Source of the DNA: PALSA-612 sp963846915
GTDB taxonomy: Bacteria > Actinomycetota > Thermoleophilia > Gaiellales > Gaiellaceae
Reading direction: 5' to 3'
Assembly (NCBI GenBank): GCA_963846915.1
Contig: CAWJXV010000004.1
Location: 62,001 to 126,000 of the forward strand
Length of the DNA: 64,000 nucleotides
The translations under genes and the position numbers were made by a program. Positions 15,688 through 24,408 of this stretch are shown here, piece by piece; the first letter of the stretch is position 1; the number at the start of each line of letters is the position of its first letter. Below the pieces are notes generated by a model. That model did no database searches and had not been told where the DNA came from. It saw only the letters and a list, made by a program, of their open reading frames with translations.

Positions 15688-17250
15688 ATGTCAGCACCTG
15701 CGAGCCCACTGCTTTCCCCGTCGCAACTGGCGGCTCTCGCCGAGATCGGCGAGGAGGGCTCGGCGCGTCCCGGCGAGCTGTTGTATCGGGTCGGCGATCG
15801 GACCTATCCGTTCGTGGCGATCCTCGAAGGAGAGGTTGCGATCGTCGACGCGGCCGGGAACGAGATCGTCCGGCACGGCCCCTCCGGCTTCCTGGGCGAG
15901 CTGAACCTCCTGTCGGGGCAGACGGTCTTCGTCAACGCGCTCGTGACCGAGCCGCTGCGGTACATCGCCGTCGAGCGTGGCGCGCTGCGCTCGCTCCTCA
16001 ACGAGGACGGCCCGCTCGGCGACCTCATCCTCTCCACGTTCATCTCCCGCCGCGAGGCATTGCAGAGCGTCGAGGGGATCGGACTCGAGATCGTCGGACC
16101 GCACGAGTCCGAGCCGACGATGCGAATCCTCGACTTCGCGCGCGCGAACCGGCTGCCGTACACCTGGCAGGACGCGGCGGTTGCGGAGGGCGGCGAGCTT
16201 CCGTTCGTGCGGCTACCCGGCGGGGCAGAGCTGCACGGTCCAACTGCCGGCCAGGTGATGCGCGCGCTGGGGATCGGGCTCGAGCTCGGTCCTCGCGAGG
16301 AGGTCGACCTGCTGATCGTCGGCGGTGGCCCCGCGGGCCTCTCGGCCGCGGTCTACGGCGCCTCCGAAGGGCTCGACACGCTCGTCGTCGAAGGCACCGC
16401 GCTCGGCGGCCAGGCGGGGTCATCCCGCCGGATCGAGAACTACCTCGGCTTCCCTGCAGGAATCAGCGGCACCGAGCTCACGGGCCGCGCGGTCACCCAG
16501 GCGCGGAAGTTCAGGGCGCGCACCGCGACGCCCTACCGCGCCCTGGCGCTCGAGCCGGGGAACGGCCGGCATCTCGTGCGGCTCGAGGACGACCGGGAGA
16601 TCTCCGCGCGCGCCGTCCTGCTCGCGACGGGCGCTCAGTACCGGCGCCTCCCGGTCGACCGCCTTGCGGAGTTCGAGGGGCTGACCGTCTTCTACGCCGC
16701 CGGGGCTCCCGAGGCCCAGCTCTGCGCCGGCTCGCGCGTCGCCGTGGTCGGCGGCGGCAACTCCGCCGGCCAGGCCGCTGTGTGGCTCGCCCGCGGAGGT
16801 GCGCTCGTCAACCTCCTCCACCGCCGCGTCGATCTCCGCGAGACGATGTCCGATTACCTCATCCAGGAGCTCGAGCGATACGGCGTCACCGCCCGCGACC
16901 GAAGCGAGATCGCAGCGCTCCACGGCGAGGAGGGTCACCTCGATTCCGTCACGCTGAAGAGCGGCGAATGCCTTCCCTTCTCGTTCATGTTTCTCTTCCT
17001 CGGCGCGCTGCCGTGTACCGAGTGGCTCGACGACACCGTCGGCCGCGACCACAACGGCTTCATCCTCACCGGCGCAGCAGCGAGCACCGAGAACCTGCTC
17101 GAGACCGATATCCCAGGTGTGTTCGCGGCCGGCGACGTCCGCTCCGGCTCGACCAAACGATGCGCCACCGCTGTGGGCGAAGGGGCAATGGCCGTTCAGT
17201 TCGTCCATGACCACCTCTCCCGCACCCCTTCCGTCGAGGAAGTGACATGA
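15688..17250 (+). CDS. cyclic-nucleotide-binding domain fused to a thioredoxin-reductase-like flavoprotein
   Basis: A 520-residue protein starting at an ATG after GGGAGG. Residues about 10-125 are a cyclic-nucleotide-binding domain (GELLYRVGDRTYPFVAILEG and GFLGELNLLSG). Residues about 205-510 are a pyridine nucleotide-disulphide oxidoreductase fold with FAD motif IVGGGPAGLSAA and NAD(P)H motif VVGGGNSAGQAAVWLA, plus a C-terminal IPGVFAAGDVR. The redox CxxC expected between them is absent: the region reads AAGAPEAQLC. It is therefore unlikely to reduce thioredoxin by the standard dithiol route. It is coupled by an ATGA overlap to a UBP zinc-finger gene, an association often seen in actinobacteria. 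Confidence 0.9.
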   Translation: MSAPASPLLSPSQLAALAEIGEEGSARPGELLYRVGDRTYPFVAILEGEVAIVDAAGNEIVRHGPSGFLGELNLLSGQTVFVNALVTEPLRYIAVERGALRSLLNEDGPLGDLILSTFISRREALQSVEGIGLEIVGPHESEPTMRILDFARANRLPYTWQDAAVAEGGELPFVRLPGGAELHGPTAGQVMRALGIGLELGPREEVDLLIVGGGPAGLSAAVYGASEGLDTLVVEGTALGGQAGSSRRIENYLGFPAGISGTELTGRAVTQARKFRARTATPYRALALEPGNGRHLVRLEDDREISARAVLLATGAQYRRLPVDRLAEFEGLTVFYAAGAPEAQLCAGSRVAVVGGGNSAGQAAVWLARGGALVNLLHRRVDLRETMSDYLIQELERYGVTARDRSEIAALHGEEGHLDSVTLKSGECLPFSFMFLFLGALPCTEWLDDTVGRDHNGFILTGAAASTENLLETDIPGVFAAGDVRSGSTKRCATAVGEGAMAVQFVHDHLSRTPSVEEVT

Positions 17251-17567
17251 GCAACGCCGCATGCAGCCACCTCGGCCAGATCGCGGTTCGCGAGCTGCCG
17301 CCGTCCGTCGAGGGCTGCGAGGACTGCCTGCGGACGGGAGGCAAGTGGCTGCACCTCCGGATCTGCCTCACCTGCGGTCATGTCGCCTGCTGCGACGACT
17401 CGCCCAACCGGCACGCCACAGCGCACGCCCACGCCACGTCGCACCCGATCATCCGGTCGCTCGAGCCGGGCGAAGACTGGAGCTGGTGCTACATCGACGA
17501 GGTGATGTTCCTCGTCGACGGGATCCGCGGCAAGACCCGCATTCCGCCCTCGCCGCTCCTGCAGTAG
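17247..17567 (+). CDS. UBP-type zinc finger protein
   Basis: A 106-residue protein dominated by a UBP (ZnF-UBP) zinc finger. Metal ligands are visible in ACSHLGQI, GCEDCLRTG, LRICLTCGHVACCDDSPNRH and HATAHAHATSHP, with the closing EDWSWCYIDE. In eukaryotes this domain binds ubiquitin C-termini; bacterial stand-alone versions have no established ligand. Its ATG overlaps the TGA of the flavoprotein gene, so both are made together and probably work in one redox or signalling unit. Confidence 0.9.
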   Translation: MSNAACSHLGQIAVRELPPSVEGCEDCLRTGGKWLHLRICLTCGHVACCDDSPNRHATAHAHATSHPIIRSLEPGEDWSWCYIDEVMFLVDGIRGKTRIPPSPLLQ

Positions 17568-17739
17568 CCCCGGCCCTGTCGCCTGATCACCTGCGCCGGC
17601 GAGCCGGGTTTCCCGCAGCAGGTCAGCGTGGCCGCCGATGCCGCCGGGCCGGGTGGAAAGCCCGCAAGACGGGACCGACTGAAAAGTTCTGGTCGACGAC
17701 GCCAGAATAGTTGCGGGATCAACAACGTTAGAGTGAATC

Positions 17740-18792
17740 ATGCATCTCGGTCTCGTTACGTTCGCTGACCTACCGGCGGGTCTCAGCCCCGAGCAACGGA
17801 TGCGTGACCTGCTCGAGGAGGCGCGCCTCGCGGACGAGCTCGGGCTCGAGGTGTTCGCCGTCGGCGAGCACCACCGGCCCGACTACCTCGTCTCCTCACC
17901 GGCCACCGCGCTGGCCGCGATCGCCGCCCAGACCAGCCGCATCCGGTTGTCGAGCGCCGTCACAGTTCTCTCCTCCGACGATCCGGTGCGCGTGTTCCAG
18001 CAGTTCGCCCACGTCGACCTGATCTCGGGCGGCCGCGCGGAGATCATGGCCGGACGCGGCTCGTTCATCGAGTCGTTTCCGCTCTTCGGCTACGCCCTCG
18101 ACGACTACGACGAGCTGTTCGCCGAGAAGCTGGACCTGCTCCTCGCGATCCGCGACTCGGAACGCGTCACCTGGCACGGCAAGCATCGCGCACCGCTCGA
18201 AGACGTAGCCGTTTGGCCGCGGCCGGTGCAGGATTCGCTGCCGATCTGGATCGCCGTCGGTGGCACGCCGCAATCGGTCGTTCGGGCGGCCGTGCTCGGG
18301 CTGCCTCTGACGCTCGCGATCATCGGAGGCGACACGGAGCGGTTCCGCTCGTTCGTCGACCTCTACCGGCGAGTCTGGGCCGAGGCCGGTCACGACGGAG
18401 AGCCGCGGATCGCGATCAACACTCACGCCTTCGTGGCCGACAGCGAGCAGGCCGCGGACGCGGCCTTCGCCGGTAGCTACCTGGAGCTGATGAACCGGAT
18501 CGGCCGCGAGCGGGGCTGGCCGCCCTCCGGCAGAGCCGAGTACGAGGCGCTGAAGTCGCCACGCGGTCCGCTCGCCCTCGGCTCAACCGAGCAGGTGGCC
18601 GAGAAGATCGTGTCCGTACACGAACTCTTCCAGCCGGAGCGGTACCTGGCTCACATGAGCATCGGCGCCGTCTCCCACCGCGACGTCATGCGGGCGATCG
18701 AGCTGTTCGGAACCGAGGTCGCCGAGCGCGTCACCGCCGAGCTGCGCGGACGGCAGACGACCGAACCGGCGGCGGCGCTCCGGACGCCCTAG
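17740..18792 (+). CDS. LLM-class flavin-dependent oxidoreductase (luciferase-like monooxygenase)
   Basis: A 350-residue TIM-barrel flavin enzyme. Typical features are EEARLADELGLEVFAVGEHH near the N-terminus, SSAVTVLSSDDPVRVFQQFA, and DLISGGRAEIMAGRGSF with the flavin-binding glycine region, followed by the WPRPVQ.LPIWIAVGGTP element. These enzymes use reduced FMN or F420; which one cannot be told. There is an upstream gap of about 170 bp, so it probably has its own promoter. It converges with the HicA-like gene ten bases downstream. Confidence 0.9.
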   Translation: MHLGLVTFADLPAGLSPEQRMRDLLEEARLADELGLEVFAVGEHHRPDYLVSSPATALAAIAAQTSRIRLSSAVTVLSSDDPVRVFQQFAHVDLISGGRAEIMAGRGSFIESFPLFGYALDDYDELFAEKLDLLLAIRDSERVTWHGKHRAPLEDVAVWPRPVQDSLPIWIAVGGTPQSVVRAAVLGLPLTLAIIGGDTERFRSFVDLYRRVWAEAGHDGEPRIAINTHAFVADSEQAADAAFAGSYLELMNRIGRERGWPPSGRAEYEALKSPRGPLALGSTEQVAEKIVSVHELFQPERYLAHMSIGAVSHRDVMRAIELFGTEVAERVTAELRGRQTTEPAAALRTP

Positions 18793-18802
18793 CGTCGCTT
18801 GG

Positions 18803-19066
18803 CTATCGGCCGGGCGAATAGCCTGCGTGCGTCAGGAGACGGCGGAGGTCGACCATCATTTGCCGGTCGACGTCCTTGTTGTGCGGCGGCCGAAATACTT
18901 GCTTCTGGTCACCGATCGTGACTCTGAGCGTTCCGTCGTGCTCCTCGGACACGCTTCCGGCCGCTTCGAGGAGCGATCTCACGTGCCGCCACTCGACGTT
19001 GCCGCCGGCATGTCTGAAGAGCTTCTCCAAGGTGTCGCGATGGCGGCTGCCGATTCTCTCGTTCAT
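18803..19066 (-). CDS. HicA-like small protein, orphan
   Basis: An 87-residue protein starting MNERIGSRHRDTLEKLFRHA. The ATG at 19066 is preferred because GTGAGG lies eight bases upstream; an earlier GTG would use that same sequence as its codon. The order NVEWRHVRSLLEAAG, EHDGTLRVTIGDQKQVF, RPPHNKDVDRQMMVDLRRLL follows the alpha-beta-beta-beta-alpha dsRBD-like fold of HicA proteins. The usual catalytic histidine before the second strand is replaced (GTLRVTI), although PPH is present later. No HicB antitoxin adjoins, so toxin activity is doubtful. Confidence 0.6.
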   Translation of the reverse strand: MNERIGSRHRDTLEKLFRHAGGNVEWRHVRSLLEAAGSVSEEHDGTLRVTIGDQKQVFRPPHNKDVDRQMMVDLRRLLTHAGYSPGR

Positions 19067-19176
19067 CGTCTGCCTCACTGTGATCGCAACGCAGGTCGTG
19101 CGCGTCGGGAAACCACCGGATCACGTGCGGACTTTGCACCGGTCCTTGGCGTGGCGCTGAGCGACGCCGCGGGCAA

Positions 19177-19245
19177 GAAAAAAGCCCGACTTTGACGGCG
19201 ACACGCTTGGTCTTGCGACCCTGCGAACCGCTGTCTCGGTCGGGC
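19177..19245 (-). terminator. candidate terminator
   Basis: On the minus strand GCCCGAC (19239-19245) can pair with GTCGGGC (19184-19190), followed directly by TTTTTTC. The loop of 48 bases is long, so an internal structure would be needed. It lies just downstream of the DUF5996 gene. Confidence 0.3.
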
Positions 19246-19300
19246 AGGGCCACTCTCTCATCTCCTCCAGCTCTCGTCAAGGGGTCCGGAGCCATGCCCG

Positions 19301-20224
19301 TCAGTTGACGGGCGGAGGCTGTCCCTCGAGGCTGCTCGCCAGCGCCTGGTCCCAGTCGCAGACTGTGCAGGCATGGCGTGTGACCGAGCGGGCGAACGTC
19401 AGCGCGGTTGCGTGCGGGTCGGGGGTGGCGAGGACCGCATCCCAGTCGAGCACGAACTCGCCGAGGTTCGCGTCCCAGCGACCGGGCGAGAGGTCGGCCT
19501 GGGCGAAAGCATCTGGCGCCGGATGGGCGTAGGCGTAAAAGGCGGCTCGCGGGTAGTCGGCGTTTCCGGGCCACCAGCCGACTGCGATCTCCTGCGAGTC
19601 CATGGCGTTCCGCATCAGGAAGTCCTGCGACGGGGGTTCGGCCGGCTGGCCGGAGAACAGGTCGACCGCCAGGTCGAAGGATCCCCACCAGGCGTTCACG
19701 GGAGTCGAGCGGCCCCTGTAGGGCGCGCGGAACTCGGACAGCACGAGTGCCGCGCGTGTTGCGGTGATGAAGTAGCGCTCCACTGCCCCCGGGTCGTAGG
19801 TGGCGTGCTCGGTGTCCTCGTCGAGCCGCGTCCGCCATGGGGTCTCCTGCGGCTCGAGGTTGATCTGCACCTCACCGACGAGCCCGCCCACAGCCTCGAG
19901 CATGTCCCGTGTGACCGTGGCGACCGGCCGGTTCGGCGTCAGGGAGATCCGTTGGACACGACCGTCGACGTGCTCGACGAGTGCCTCGTGTGCGTGAAGG
20001 TCGAGCGCGACGCCGAAGGCGCCGGAGCCGTCGGGCGCCGGCAGCGGCGCGGTTTCCCATCCCCGTGCCGTCAGGCGAAGCGCTGCGTGTTGGAGTTGCG
20101 GCTCCGGTGGAGCGAGGACCACCGCAAGCTTGCCGAGCACCTGCGTGTGGGCGTGCAGCGTGTCGCACGTCGCGCTCCAGGCGTCGTAGGGCAGCTCCGG
20201 CCACTTTGAACTCCTCGCCGGCAC
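19301..20224 (-). CDS. DUF5996 family protein
   Basis: A 307-residue protein matching the DUF5996 pattern: WPELPYDAWSATCDTLHAHT near the start, then an alternating beta-rich central part (LTARGWETAPLPAPDGSGAF), VNAWWGSFDLAVDLFSG in the middle and a C-terminal YAYAHPAPDAFAQADLSPG with ALTFARSVTRHACTVCDWD. Function unknown. The GTG at 20224 starts four bases after the stop of the small upstream gene; no strong ribosome binding site is seen, so translation may depend on coupling. The long in-frame extension further upstream is out of phase with the neighbour and is not used. Confidence 0.85.
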   Translation of the reverse strand: MPARSSKWPELPYDAWSATCDTLHAHTQVLGKLAVVLAPPEPQLQHAALRLTARGWETAPLPAPDGSGAFGVALDLHAHEALVEHVDGRVQRISLTPNRPVATVTRDMLEAVGGLVGEVQINLEPQETPWRTRLDEDTEHATYDPGAVERYFITATRAALVLSEFRAPYRGRSTPVNAWWGSFDLAVDLFSGQPAEPPSQDFLMRNAMDSQEIAVGWWPGNADYPRAAFYAYAHPAPDAFAQADLSPGRWDANLGEFVLDWDAVLATPDPHATALTFARSVTRHACTVCDWDQALASSLEGQPPPVN

Positions 20225-20228
20225 GTGT

Positions 20229-20459
20229 TTACGCCGGTTTGCCGCCTTCGACCCAGCGCCGCAGGAGATCGACCTGCTCGCTCGGCCACTGCCCGTAGCA
20301 GGGCATGGACCCGGTGCTGACGGTCTGCAGGATCGCATCTGCGTTCTGGCTGACGTCGGCGTACGACCAGAGGTCGAAGTGCGACAGCATCGAACCACGG
20401 TCGCGCTCGTTGAACAGCGCCTTGATGTCGCTCTCGAAGCCGGGCGTCGCGGTGCTCAT
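20229..20459 (-). CDS. small conserved protein beside DUF5996
   Basis: A 76-residue protein with an ATG after AAGGAGGAG. It contains GFESDIKALFNERDRGSMLS, FDLWSYADVSQNADAIL, the segment GSMPCYGQWP and the end DLLRRWVEGGKPA. This resembles small actinobacterial proteins distantly like the C-terminal part of cytochrome-c-like domains, but no CxxCH haem site is present, so haem binding is not expected. It is the first gene of a two-gene operon with DUF5996. Confidence 0.75.
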   Translation of the reverse strand: MSTATPGFESDIKALFNERDRGSMLSHFDLWSYADVSQNADAILQTVSTGSMPCYGQWPSEQVDLLRRWVEGGKPA

Positions 20460-20673
20460 GACTCTCCTCCTTCGTTGTCGCCAGGGGTTTCCGACGTCGC
20501 CAATTGGATCGTGACCAGCATTACAACTCGGGGTTGGAATCTCAACAACCCGCTGCGAGGAGACGGGTACCCGAGGGCTCGCTCTCCACGACCAGGCGGC
20601 GACGCGCCGGCAGGACTTCGGCTGCGTCTCCGGCCGGGCCGAGGCGCTCCTCGGCCAGGGCCGCTGTCTGAAC

Positions 20674-21561
20674 TCAGCACGCCTTCTTCATTGCACGTCC
20701 GAGTGCCTGGCCGCCCGCGAGCACGGGCGCGAACAGGTCGCCGTGCTGTTCGACCCGCTCGAGCGCCTCGCGCATCCCGAACGAGCGCGGCGTCACATCC
20801 TCTGTTAGCTCGTCCCAGCGAAGCGGCGTCGAGACGGGCGCGCCCGGCTTCGGGCGCACCGAGTAGACCGAGGCGATCGTCTTTCCCCGCGCGTTCTGAC
20901 GGTGGTCGACGAGCACGCCCTCGCGCTTGCGCTTCAGCCATTCGGTCGTGACCAGCCCCGGGTGCCGCTCCTCGAGCCCACGCGCCACCCGCTCCGCGAA
21001 CACGTAGGTCCGCTCGAAGGTCGCTCGGCGCGCAATCGGGACGAGCACATGAATCCCGTCGGCGCCACTTGTCTTCACGTAGGACTCGAGCTCGAGCCGC
21101 TCCAGCTCCTCGCGGATCAGATGAGCGACACGGATCGCGAGCGCGAAGCCGCCGTCCGGAGGGTCGAGGTCGAACAGAACGAAGTCCGGGCGGTGCGGCT
21201 TGTCGACGCGCGAGTACCAGGCGTTCATGTCGATGCAGTTCATCTGCACCATCCACAGCACCGCCTCCGGCGAGTTGACGAGCGGGAAGTCGACGAGCCG
21301 CGAGCCGCCCTCGCGCGGGTAGGTGCGGTACGTGCGCGTCGGGATCCAGGAAGGCATCCCCTTCGGCGCCTGCTTCTGAAAGTACGCCTCCCCGGCCACG
21401 CCGTAAGGCGAGCGCTTCATCGTGAACGGCCGGTTGCGCAGGTGCGGGACGAGCACCGGCGCGATCGCACGGTAATACTCGAACACATCCTGCTTCGTGA
21501 CCCCCACGTCGGGAAACAGGACACGTTCCGGGCTCGAGAGACGGACCGACCGCGACGCCAC
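20674..21561 (-). CDS. LigD-type primase-polymerase (AEP superfamily)
   Basis: A 295-residue protein matching the stand-alone polymerase domain of LigD, which extends and fills DNA ends with ribonucleotides or deoxynucleotides in non-homologous end joining. Visible motifs are SSPERVLFPDVGVTKQDVFE at the start, the catalytic VLFDLDPPDGG with two metal aspartates, KTSGADGIHVLVPI with the nucleotide-binding histidine, and RGKTIASVYSVRPKPGAPV. The start is GTG. No Ku or ATP-dependent ligase gene is in the window, so partners must be encoded elsewhere or it acts alone. Confidence 0.9.
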   Translation of the reverse strand: MASRSVRLSSPERVLFPDVGVTKQDVFEYYRAIAPVLVPHLRNRPFTMKRSPYGVAGEAYFQKQAPKGMPSWIPTRTYRTYPREGGSRLVDFPLVNSPEAVLWMVQMNCIDMNAWYSRVDKPHRPDFVLFDLDPPDGGFALAIRVAHLIREELERLELESYVKTSGADGIHVLVPIARRATFERTYVFAERVARGLEERHPGLVTTEWLKRKREGVLVDHRQNARGKTIASVYSVRPKPGAPVSTPLRWDELTEDVTPRSFGMREALERVEQHGDLFAPVLAGGQALGRAMKKAC

Positions 21562-21652
21562 CCAGCGCGTTGTACCTGTCCCGGTGGTACGCGCGTCGAC
21601 CGGAGCACTCCCATGCTTCCCCCCGCGCGCTCGTTTTCGCTCACGTCCTCGG

Positions 21653-22903
21653 TCAAATAACGACGATTTGGTTGGTTCTCAGATTCAGCGTCGTTTCGTC
21701 TCGGGCGGTTGGGTCGGTGGGTGCCTGGAAGACGATCTCGAGTGTCTCTGTGCCAGACGTCGACATGTCCACCGTGATCGTGAGGTATCCGTACCGCAGG
21801 ATCGGCTCCTTGACGAGGGTGTATTCCCCCCACGTCAGCGGGGCCTTGCCCAGCACCTCTCCGCGCGGAAGTGTCGTAGCGTGTCCGCCGCTCCCCGATA
21901 CGACGTACGGGATCTGGCGACCGGCGGTCTCGCGTGTGAAGCGTTGGTACAGGTGCGCGTGCCCGGACAGGACGGCATCCGGCCAGAGCCCTGCGGCTTT
22001 GCATGCGTTGTCGATGTCCTCGGCGTGCCCGACTCCTCCGCCGTGTTTGGTGTCGGCAGATGCGGGCGGATGATGGCAGGCAAGGATCACCGCCCGCTCG
22101 AGGTTCTGGCGCGGTCCTTTCAGGCGTTCGAGCTCGCCCGTCAACCAGTCGACCTGCTTCGTGTCGAGCGCCGGATACATGCCTTTCTGGTCCGAGATCA
22201 CACCGGGGCCTTCGAGCACGTTCGAGTAGAGGCCGATGATCGAGACGAAGGGGGCATCGAGCGTGAAGTAGACGCCGGGCTGGGTCATGGCGCTGCGGAC
22301 GAGCGCGCCTGCGTCCGGCGAGGGTGCCGGCTGCGGTGCGCAGAAGTTTCGTAGGAACGCGTCCAGCGACGGATACAACGGTGTGGGGGGTGAATCGCTG
22401 TTGTACTTCATGCCGCCGTCGTGGTTTCCCGGGATCGCGAAGATCGGGCGGTCGTACTCTCTGTATGGCTCGTAGAACTGGTCGTAGTAGTACTCGGCCT
22501 CGCCGAAGTTGTAGATCACATCGCCGAGGTGGTAGAAGAATGCGGGCGCGTCCCGCCGGGGTTGCGACAAGTCGGCGACCATCGCGTCGGCGACTCCGGC
22601 CTCGGTCGCGATCGCCAGGCTCTTCGATGCGCCGGTGTCGCCGACGGCATGGAAGGTGATCTTCGCTGCGTTGACGACTGGATTGAGGAATCCTTGCCCC
22701 ACGACGTCTTGCAGGTTGAGCGGCGCTGTCGGGGGAGGCGTCGGAATCGGCAGGACGTCGTCGCGGTGCTGCTTGTAGTACGGCGACTTGTAATAGGCAT
22801 CGCTCGTGTTGTCGACCTGGAACGAGGTTTCGTCCTGCATGTAGGTCGGCTCGGCGAAGAGACGCTTGCCGGGGCCGATCACGTTTGCGGATCCGTTCGA
22901 CAT
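21653..22903 (-). CDS. purple-acid-phosphatase-like metallophosphoesterase
   Basis: A 416-residue protein. Metal-binding motifs occur in order: FHAVGDTG (GDxG), FYHLGDVIYNFGE (GDxxY), AIPGNHDGG (GNHD), ILACHHPP, and LSGHAHLYQRF (GHxHxxxR). The GDxG and GDxxY forms are those of purple acid phosphatase-like enzymes instead of the GDxH form of other phosphoesterases. A non-catalytic N-terminal part of about 80 residues and a beta-rich C-terminus flank the core. No signal peptide is evident, which is unusual for this group. The substrate is unknown. Confidence 0.85.
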   Translation of the reverse strand: MSNGSANVIGPGKRLFAEPTYMQDETSFQVDNTSDAYYKSPYYKQHRDDVLPIPTPPPTAPLNLQDVVGQGFLNPVVNAAKITFHAVGDTGASKSLAIATEAGVADAMVADLSQPRRDAPAFFYHLGDVIYNFGEAEYYYDQFYEPYREYDRPIFAIPGNHDGGMKYNSDSPPTPLYPSLDAFLRNFCAPQPAPSPDAGALVRSAMTQPGVYFTLDAPFVSIIGLYSNVLEGPGVISDQKGMYPALDTKQVDWLTGELERLKGPRQNLERAVILACHHPPASADTKHGGGVGHAEDIDNACKAAGLWPDAVLSGHAHLYQRFTRETAGRQIPYVVSGSGGHATTLPRGEVLGKAPLTWGEYTLVKEPILRYGYLTITVDMSTSGTETLEIVFQAPTDPTARDETTLNLRTNQIVVI

Positions 22904-23206
22904 GAACGTTTCTCCTTCCGGTTGCGTGTCGCCTGCCGGAACGTGAGATCTAACGAGACGGCTCGTTCGCCGGCACAGAATCGTGCGCTTCCATCGTTTC
23001 CTCCTCTGGATGACTGACGGTCACCGGGGCGACGCGGCGTGCGGATCATGCCAATCGACAGGCGTGCGGTGCCCTTCTTGCTGATCCCTGAACGAGCGTC
23101 ACAGTCATTGATCGGAAGCCTCAGTCGAGCTGCTCATCGTCGAGCCCTGCCGGGCGGAGTTGGCTCCGCCCGGCAGGTGAGGAGTTGGGGAGGGGCGTAG
23201 GTCGAT
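22904..23206. other. intergenic region with a terminator-like hairpin
   Basis: About 300 bases separate the phosphatase start from the end of the exported protein gene. No convincing coding frame is seen. The only structure is the hairpin listed at 23146-23177. Confidence 0.6.
23146..23177 (-). terminator. terminator-like hairpin
   Basis: A perfect 14-bp stem (CCTGCCGGGCGGAG with CTCCGCCCGGCAGG) and a 4-base loop. It lies 29 bases beyond the stop of the minus-strand exported protein gene. No U-run follows. Confidence 0.55.
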
Positions 23207-23629
23207 CTAGTTCACCGTGATCGAGGCGCTTGCCTGGGCGGTTTCGCCGGTCTGCAGGTTCTGCGCGGTGACGGTGAGCCTGGCGGTGCCGGGCTTGACG
23301 ATCCCGGCCGGGAACGAGAACGACTTCGAGACGCTCGCGCCCGGCTGAAGGGACGCGGCGAATGCGATCGGCGCGCCGGTAGGGGCCGGCCCCGCGAGCG
23401 TCACGCGCACGTTCTCGATCTTGTCGGAGACGTTCCTGACAGCCGCGGTCTCGGTGACGGTCTGGTTCTTCTGGGCCACGTCAGGGCTCAGCGAGGCGGC
23501 AACCTGGAATCCGTTCGCCGTCGTCGTGCCGGTTGTGGCTGAAGCCGAGGCGACGCCGAATGCGAGCAGCGCGAGAAGGGTGGCACCCGCGGTGAGCATC
23601 CGGCTGTTGCGTGCTGCATAACGCGACAT
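23207..23629 (-). CDS. exported beta-sandwich-like protein, hypothetical
   Basis: A 140-residue protein. The ATG at 23629 follows AGGAGG and opens a signal peptide (basic start MSRYAARNSR, hydrophobic TAGATLLALLAFGVASASA). The mature part of about 110 residues has alternating hydrophobic strands (NQTVTETAAVRNVSD, VRVTLAGPAPTG, KSFSFPAG, ARLTVTAQN), as in small immunoglobulin-like or CARDB-type domains. No cysteines are seen in the mature chain. Role unknown; probably secreted or cell-surface. Confidence 0.75.
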   Translation of the reverse strand: MSRYAARNSRMLTAGATLLALLAFGVASASATTGTTTANGFQVAASLSPDVAQKNQTVTETAAVRNVSDKIENVRVTLAGPAPTGAPIAFAASLQPGASVSKSFSFPAGIVKPGTARLTVTAQNLQTGETAQASASITVN

Positions 23630-23774
23630 GTTCGTTCTACCTCCTGGACTTGGCCGGCACGATTGCCGAAGCCACGCCGAGGCTAGAAGCAGCAGATTCG
23701 GTTTCGGTTTCGGTTCAATTTCGGCTGAAGCGACGTTGCGCCTCAGGCCGTCGGGAAGCGGCCGGCAGATGTGC

Positions 23775-24377
23775 CTATCCGCCGGACGGAGTGTCTGGCG
23801 TTGCTTCCGGCATGAAGTACGCGAGGACCCGGACCGGAGTCGCGCCGTCCGGTGTGTCGGCGGCTGCTCGGGTCGTGAAGGGCTCGAGCAACCGCTCGAG
23901 CTCCTCCTGCAGGCGGCGGAGCTCATCCGTCGTCAGTGCGACGCGGGCGTTGAACAAGCCTGCCGCGCGCGCCCAGTCGAGCGCGAGCCGTGGCTCCTCG
24001 TCTCGGATCCACGCAACCGGCAACGTCGCGTACTTCGTCAACATCACGTTGCTGAGCTCTCTCGCCGCATGCTGTCCCTCCGGATCCTCAGGAATCTCGA
24101 AGTAGATCCCCTCCACGCCGGCCGTCCAGCGCAGGTCGCCCCGGCCGTCGCTCTCAGACTCGATCAGCCCGATCGCCTCGAGCGCGTGCAGATGATCGTC
24201 GAGCGAGCCCCCGGCTTGCTTCGTCGTCTCCGCGAGGTCGGCGCTCGTGACGGGACCCTGACGACGCACCGTGTCGAACAGCGTCAGCCGTAGCGGATCG
24301 GCGAGCGCGCGAAACTCGCGGGCGTCGGTGAGGACCAGATCGCCGACGGCATTCACGCGGGCTGGATCGATGGGCAT
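23775..24377 (-). CDS. ArsR-like winged-helix transcriptional regulator
   Basis: A 200-residue protein with an N-terminal winged helix: REFRALADPLRLTLFDTVRR, then the recognition region VTSADLAETTKQAGGSLDDH, LHALEAIGLIESE and a wing. The remaining 120 residues form a helical ligand- or dimerisation domain including DELRRLQEELERLLEPF. No cysteine pair for metal sensing is present, so the signal is not a classic ArsR metal. It lies between the exported protein gene and the carbonic anhydrase gene on the same strand. Confidence 0.8.
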   Translation of the reverse strand: MPIDPARVNAVGDLVLTDAREFRALADPLRLTLFDTVRRQGPVTSADLAETTKQAGGSLDDHLHALEAIGLIESESDGRGDLRWTAGVEGIYFEIPEDPEGQHAARELSNVMLTKYATLPVAWIRDEEPRLALDWARAAGLFNARVALTTDELRRLQEELERLLEPFTTRAAADTPDGATPVRVLAYFMPEATPDTPSGG

Positions 24378-24408
24378 CGACAGCCGCTGACGCTATCTCA
24401 GCAGAGCG

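Noticed and set aside
14904..15689. 261-codon minus-strand frame
   Set aside because: Charged, low-information composition opposite recognisable hydrophobic helices on the plus strand.
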